A stretch of DNA of 10,741 nt, from NCBI GenBank assembly GCA_016793585.1, contig JAEUJR010000081.1, positions 1 through 10,741 of the forward strand, given 5' to 3'. Both the position numbers and the translations under genes were made by a program. Every line of letters begins with the position of its first letter. Position 1 is the stretch's first letter. The DNA comes from Archangium sp. (GTDB lineage: Bacteria > Myxococcota > Myxococcia > Myxococcales > Myxococcaceae). The notes below the pieces were generated by a model that had not been told where the DNA came from, did no database searches, and saw only the letters and a program-made list of their open reading frames with translations. Below, in pieces: positions 7,834 through 10,741 of the stretch.

Positions 7834-8820
7834 ATGATCCGGAACCTTCTCGTCGCGGTGACTCTGCTGTGCGGTGGAGCCTCGTTCGCCTACTCGTCGG
7901 GCGCTGGTTCGTGTGACTACCCCGGCGCGCCGATGCAGTTCGGGTCGCGCACCGGGTCGGGCAACTTCGTCATCACGACCAACCCCACCGGCTACACGCC
8001 CGGCCAGCCGCTGCAGGTGACGCTCACCAACTCGAACAATCTGCTCTTCAAGGGCTACCTGATTCAGGCGGTGCAGGGCTCGCCGGGAACACCGAACACG
8101 AACGTGATCGGGTCGTTCTCGGCGCTGCCTTCGGGCGCGCAGCTCAAGACGGGCTGCGACGGTACCGACGGGCATGTCACGCACTCGAACACCGTCTCGA
8201 AGCAGTCGGTCGTGCTGACGTGGACGCCGCCTGCCAACGCGACCGGGCCGATCACGTTCCATGCAATCGCCGTGGTGTCGATCATGGAGTGGTACGGCCA
8301 GCAGAACCCCATCACCCTGACCATCAACCCCGCGCCTGCTGACGGTGGCGTCGGTGCGGGTGGCGGCAGCGCCGGTGGCGGAACGGCTGGTGGTTCTGCG
8401 ACGGCCGGCGGAACGGCCGGTGGTTCTGCGACGGCCGGCGGAACGGCCGGTGGCTTTGCGACGGCCGGCGGAACGGCCGGTGGCTTTGCGACGGCTGGTG
8501 GCTTTGCGACGGCTGGTGGCTCCGCGACGGCTGGCGGTTCGGCGACGGCTGGTGGCTCGGCGACGGCTGGCGGTTCGGCGGCGGCTGGCGGTTCGGCGGC
8601 GGCTGGTGGTTCGGCGGCGGCTGGTGGCTCCGCGACGGCTGGCGGTTCGGCGGCGGCTGGTGGCTCCGCGGCGGCTGGCGGCCGTGCCGGAGGCTCAGCG
8701 GCTGGCGGGTCCGCGGGTGGCGGAACGATGATGAACGCGGGCTGCGGCTGCACCGCAGGAGGCGAGTCGGCCGCGCTGCTGTTGCTGGGGCTCGGTGTTC
8801 TGCTGCGCCGCCGTCGCTAG
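7834..8820 (+). CDS. Reeler-domain surface protein with repeat tract and MYXO-CTERM tail
   Basis: A protein of 328 residues exported by an N-terminal signal peptide (MIRN, hydrophobic core, cleavage near GASFA at about 19). I prefer ATG 7834; a TTG at 7795 would add 13 residues before the signal, and neither start has a strong ribosome binding site. Residues about 20-165 resemble a Reeler (reelin-like) beta-sandwich: SCDYPGAPMQFG near 26-37, YTPGQPLQVTL (54-64), FKGYLIQA (72-79), Cys108 as a possible partner for Cys27, SVVLTWTPP (125-133) and ITFHAIAVV (140-148). A Gly/Ala/Ser/Thr tract of about 125 residues follows as a flexible stalk. The last 26 residues form a MYXO-CTERM signal: GCGC at 303-306, a hydrophobic helix, then RRRR. 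In this group that tail is processed by a myxosortase and leaves the protein attached at the cell surface. The gene lies 60 bp after the lipoprotein operon and may be co-transcribed. The ligand is unknown. Confidence 0.88.
   Translation: MIRNLLVAVTLLCGGASFAYSSGAGSCDYPGAPMQFGSRTGSGNFVITTNPTGYTPGQPLQVTLTNSNNLLFKGYLIQAVQGSPGTPNTNVIGSFSALPSGAQLKTGCDGTDGHVTHSNTVSKQSVVLTWTPPANATGPITFHAIAVVSIMEWYGQQNPITLTINPAPADGGVGAGGGSAGGGTAGGSATAGGTAGGSATAGGTAGGFATAGGTAGGFATAGGFATAGGSATAGGSATAGGSATAGGSAAAGGSAAAGGSAAAGGSATAGGSAAAGGSAAAGGRAGGSAAGGSAGGGTMMNAGCGCTAGGESAALLLLGLGVLLRRRR
8377..8676 (+). repeat. In-frame tandem repeat tract (30-bp then 18-bp units)
   Basis: Four 30-bp units (8377-8496) encode GGTAGGSATA or GGTAGGFATA. 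They run into eleven consecutive 18-bp units (8479-8676) encoding GGFATA, GGSATA or GGSAAA; the two series share one unit. Neighbouring units are nearly identical at the DNA level, differing mainly at third bases and in acg/gcg (Thr/Ala) and ttt/tcc/tcg (Phe/Ser) codons. All unit lengths are multiples of three, so gain or loss of units keeps the frame. The tract forms the stalk of the Reeler protein. Confidence 0.93.
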
Positions 8821-8844
8821 TCGGGAAGCGCCCGTCACAACGCG

Positions 8845-8873
8845 AGCGGGCCGGCGGGCTGCCGCTGGCCGCT
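8845..8873. terminator. Possible GC-rich hairpin between convergent genes
   Basis: In the 107-bp gap between the Reeler gene (+) and the hydrolase gene (-), AGCGG-g-CC pairs with GGCCGCT as a seven-base-pair stem with one bulged base and a loop of about 14 bases. There is no T-run on either side, so it is not a standard intrinsic terminator. The convergent position is the only other support. Confidence 0.2.
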
Positions 8874-8927
8874 CAACCTGTGGGCGGGGCGCAGCCTGCA
8901 AGACAAGCCGAGGAACACGCGGGCACC

Positions 8928-10741
8928 TCAGTCCGGGTCACACACCCCGTCACACGTCTGAACGATCTCTCCGTCGCGAAAGAACCGGTTCAGCTGTCGC
9001 AGCACCGACGACTGCCCGCGCAGGGTGTCGTGAACGGCGGTCTTCACCACCGGGAAGTTCGCCTTCCGGTAGTACGCATCGACGTCGCCCACCTTGAAGT
9101 CGTGAATCTGCAGGCCGCTCGTCGCCGGGTACGTCGCGGTCTCGAGCCCGTACGGCAGGTACGGAGACGGCGTCAGCACCTTCAACCCCAACAGGCGCGC
9201 GTGCAGCCAGCTCCCCAGGTTGGGCACCGAGGCATCCATCAGCCCGACCTGCATCAAGATGCGCTTCTCGGCGTTGCCGGGCAACGGAGCCTGCTGCAGG
9301 AACGTGGCGTAGCTCGCAGGGTCGAGGCGATCGAGCGGGCGCTGAATGAGCGCGAGAAACTTCTGCTGCTCGAGCGACTCCGACACGCTCAGGTTCAGCA
9401 GCTCGAACAGGCCGGTGAACGCTTCGGCGCGCATCATCATCGTCGTCAGGCCCGCGCCGCCGACGTTGAAGGCGAGCTTCGACGTGTACGGGTTCACCGC
9501 GTTCATCGTTCCGCCGAGAATGTGACCCTGGCTGATGCCCAGAAACGTGTCGGCCTTCCCTGTCACCAGCGACGCGCCTGACGCACGCTGAAACGCCGGC
9601 AGCTCGCCCAGCCGCTCCGCGGCCTTCGTCAGCACGATCCAGTTGGCCATGCCCTGGTGCCCGCGCTCGACGATGCGCGCCGCCTGCGACAGACGACCCG
9701 TGAGCGCGTCACCAACCACTGCGACGTCCGAGAAGTGCATGCCCCACCACTCGGTCGCGAGCATCGTGCGCGTCGTCTCGCTCGCGATGTGGCGAGCCGC
9801 GCCGCCTTCGACCTCGGCCAGGTTTCCGAAGAAGCCGTGCCCGTACATGAACATCGCAGACGGTCCTGTCGCCTGCTCCACCGTCTTCGGGATCACCGCC
9901 ACGAAGGGGAAGTCGACCAGCCCGTCCTGCTTCACCTTGCCGTCGTCGCCACGCAACAGCACGCACCCCGGCTGCGCCCGATCGCTGCAGAACCGCGGGC
10001 CGGCGATGGTGCCGCGAACGATGCGAAACGCGTCGTCAGGCCCCGCCTCGTTCACCATCGAGATCGTCACCTGCGGCACATTCGTCTCGAGCCACGCCAT
10101 CGTCAGCGCCCGCACCTGCAGCATGTCGCGGGTCGCCCACTCGCGGCTGCCGGTGGTGAACTCCCACGCGAGCTGCAGCTCGGTTCGCTCGAGCCCGGCC
10201 GCCTTCGCCGCAGGCACGATGCGATCTTCGAACGCGCGCGAGACGCCATCGAAGGCCGGGTCGCCATCGGTGAGCTTCTCGACGAGGCGGCGGAACCCTT
10301 CGGGCGCCTTCACCAGCTCACCCGACGGCGTCTTCACGCCAGCCACCAGCACCACGTAGCGGGTCTTCTCTTTCAGGCCGCCGAACGGGTGAATCACCAT
10401 CGCCTGCCGCGTGAGATCGGTCGTGCGCGGGTCGAGATCGACGAAGTGCGGCACGGGCTCGAAGGTGGTGCCGTCGAGCAGCAACGTGTTCGAGGTGGCC
10501 TTCGAGAGGCTCGCCGTGCCGCCCTGCTCCAACGCGACGAAACGTTCGGGAGAGACCTCGACCCCGAGCGTCGCGACGATCGTCGGCACCATCGAGAACC
10601 CGTCGATGGGGAGCTCGGCCGTCACGTCGTACCGTTTGCCCTCTTTCGACTTCGGCGCCGCAGCGTCCGAGACGGTGATACGCGCGCCCGAGGGCTGCGT
10701 CGCGTCGGTCACGCGGAAGAAGTCAGACGGGTACGGCAGCA
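8928..10741 (-). CDS. Exported-type alpha/beta hydrolase (lipase-like), 5' end outside window
   Basis: The frame stays open to the right edge, so the start, and any signal peptide or lipobox, lies outside; 603 residues are visible. A GTG at 10712 is unlikely to be the start because the nine codons before it read LPYPSDFFR. That fits a PFPxD-like motif I associate with large secreted bacterial lipase-like proteins. Counted from the first complete codon, the likely catalytic elements are HGFFG at 301-305 (oxyanion region), GISQG at 401-405 with nucleophile Ser403, Asp502 in LMDASV, and His570 in AVHDTL. Order and spacing suit a Ser-Asp-His triad. Residues about 10-200 form a separate beta-rich domain, consistent with a secreted protein. 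The C-terminus ends CDGVCDPD, with two Cys that could form a disulfide. The substrate cannot be assigned; esterase or lipase is the best guess. It is convergent with the Reeler gene. Confidence 0.82.
   Translation of the reverse strand, partial: LPYPSDFFRVTDATQPSGARITVSDAAAPKSKEGKRYDVTAELPIDGFSMVPTIVATLGVEVSPERFVALEQGGTASLSKATSNTLLLDGTTFEPVPHFVDLDPRTTDLTRQAMVIHPFGGLKEKTRYVVLVAGVKTPSGELVKAPEGFRRLVEKLTDGDPAFDGVSRAFEDRIVPAAKAAGLERTELQLAWEFTTGSREWATRDMLQVRALTMAWLETNVPQVTISMVNEAGPDDAFRIVRGTIAGPRFCSDRAQPGCVLLRGDDGKVKQDGLVDFPFVAVIPKTVEQATGPSAMFMYGHGFFGNLAEVEGGAARHIASETTRTMLATEWWGMHFSDVAVVGDALTGRLSQAARIVERGHQGMANWIVLTKAAERLGELPAFQRASGASLVTGKADTFLGISQGHILGGTMNAVNPYTSKLAFNVGGAGLTTMMMRAEAFTGLFELLNLSVSESLEQQKFLALIQRPLDRLDPASYATFLQQAPLPGNAEKRILMQVGLMDASVPNLGSWLHARLLGLKVLTPSPYLPYGLETATYPATSGLQIHDFKVGDVDAYYRKANFPVVKTAVHDTLRGQSSVLRQLNRFFRDGEIVQTCDGVCDPD

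Noticed and set aside
8377..8676. CRISPR-like array
   Set aside because: The units are contiguous with no unique spacers, are a multiple of three and encode protein in frame.
8064..8753. A Pro/Ala/Glu-rich (PPAVAE) repeat protein on the - strand
   Set aside because: The frame is open only because the 18-bp repeats lack stops in several frames. It has no signal or domain, and the + strand frame has a Reeler domain and a sorting tail.
10710..10712. GTG as the start of the hydrolase
   Set aside because: The frame continues to the window edge with a family-like LPYPSDFFR stretch, so the gene is 5' truncated rather than starting here.

Overview
The window is GC-rich, dense, single-chromosome-style bacterial DNA. 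It most likely comes from a myxobacterium (Myxococcota). The best evidence is a surface protein ending in a MYXO-CTERM sorting tail (Gly-Cys-x-Cys, a short hydrophobic helix, then four arginines). Several lipoproteins, Gly/Ser/Ala-rich low-complexity repeats and an orphan-looking PAS histidine kinase also fit. The exact genus cannot be read from the sequence.

Layout from left to right. (1) The 3' three-quarters of a GTP-dependent phosphoenolpyruvate carboxykinase gene (+). (2) A three-gene leftward operon: two adjacent polytopic membrane proteins of the lycopene-cyclase-domain family, separated by 1 nt, then 45 nt later a membrane PAS histidine kinase. The 3' end of the kinase gene runs 38 bp into the convergent carboxykinase gene. 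(3) A divergent promoter gap of about 170 bp (4804-4976) containing a perfect 10-bp palindrome. (4) A rightward operon joined by two ATGA stop/start overlaps: a secreted TPR/coiled-coil protein, a lipoprotein with a Cys-rich N-terminal segment and a type I periplasmic-binding fold, and a small lipoprotein of unknown function. (5) After 60 bp, a Reeler-domain surface protein with a long 18-bp/30-bp coding repeat tract and the MYXO-CTERM tail. (6) A convergent, 5'-truncated gene for an exported-type alpha/beta hydrolase that runs off the right edge.

Functionally, the left end is central carbon metabolism (oxaloacetate to PEP). The leftward operon pairs two isoprenoid-type membrane enzymes with a sensor kinase and has no carotenoid synthase or desaturase genes in view. 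Everything from 4977 onward looks like cell-envelope or secreted equipment. The parts most worth following up are the tandem, partly motif-degenerate lycopene-cyclase-like pair linked to a kinase, and the Reeler/MYXO-CTERM repeat protein. No RNA genes, insertion sequences, CRISPR arrays or phage genes were seen, and no gene-free stretch exceeds 300 bases.
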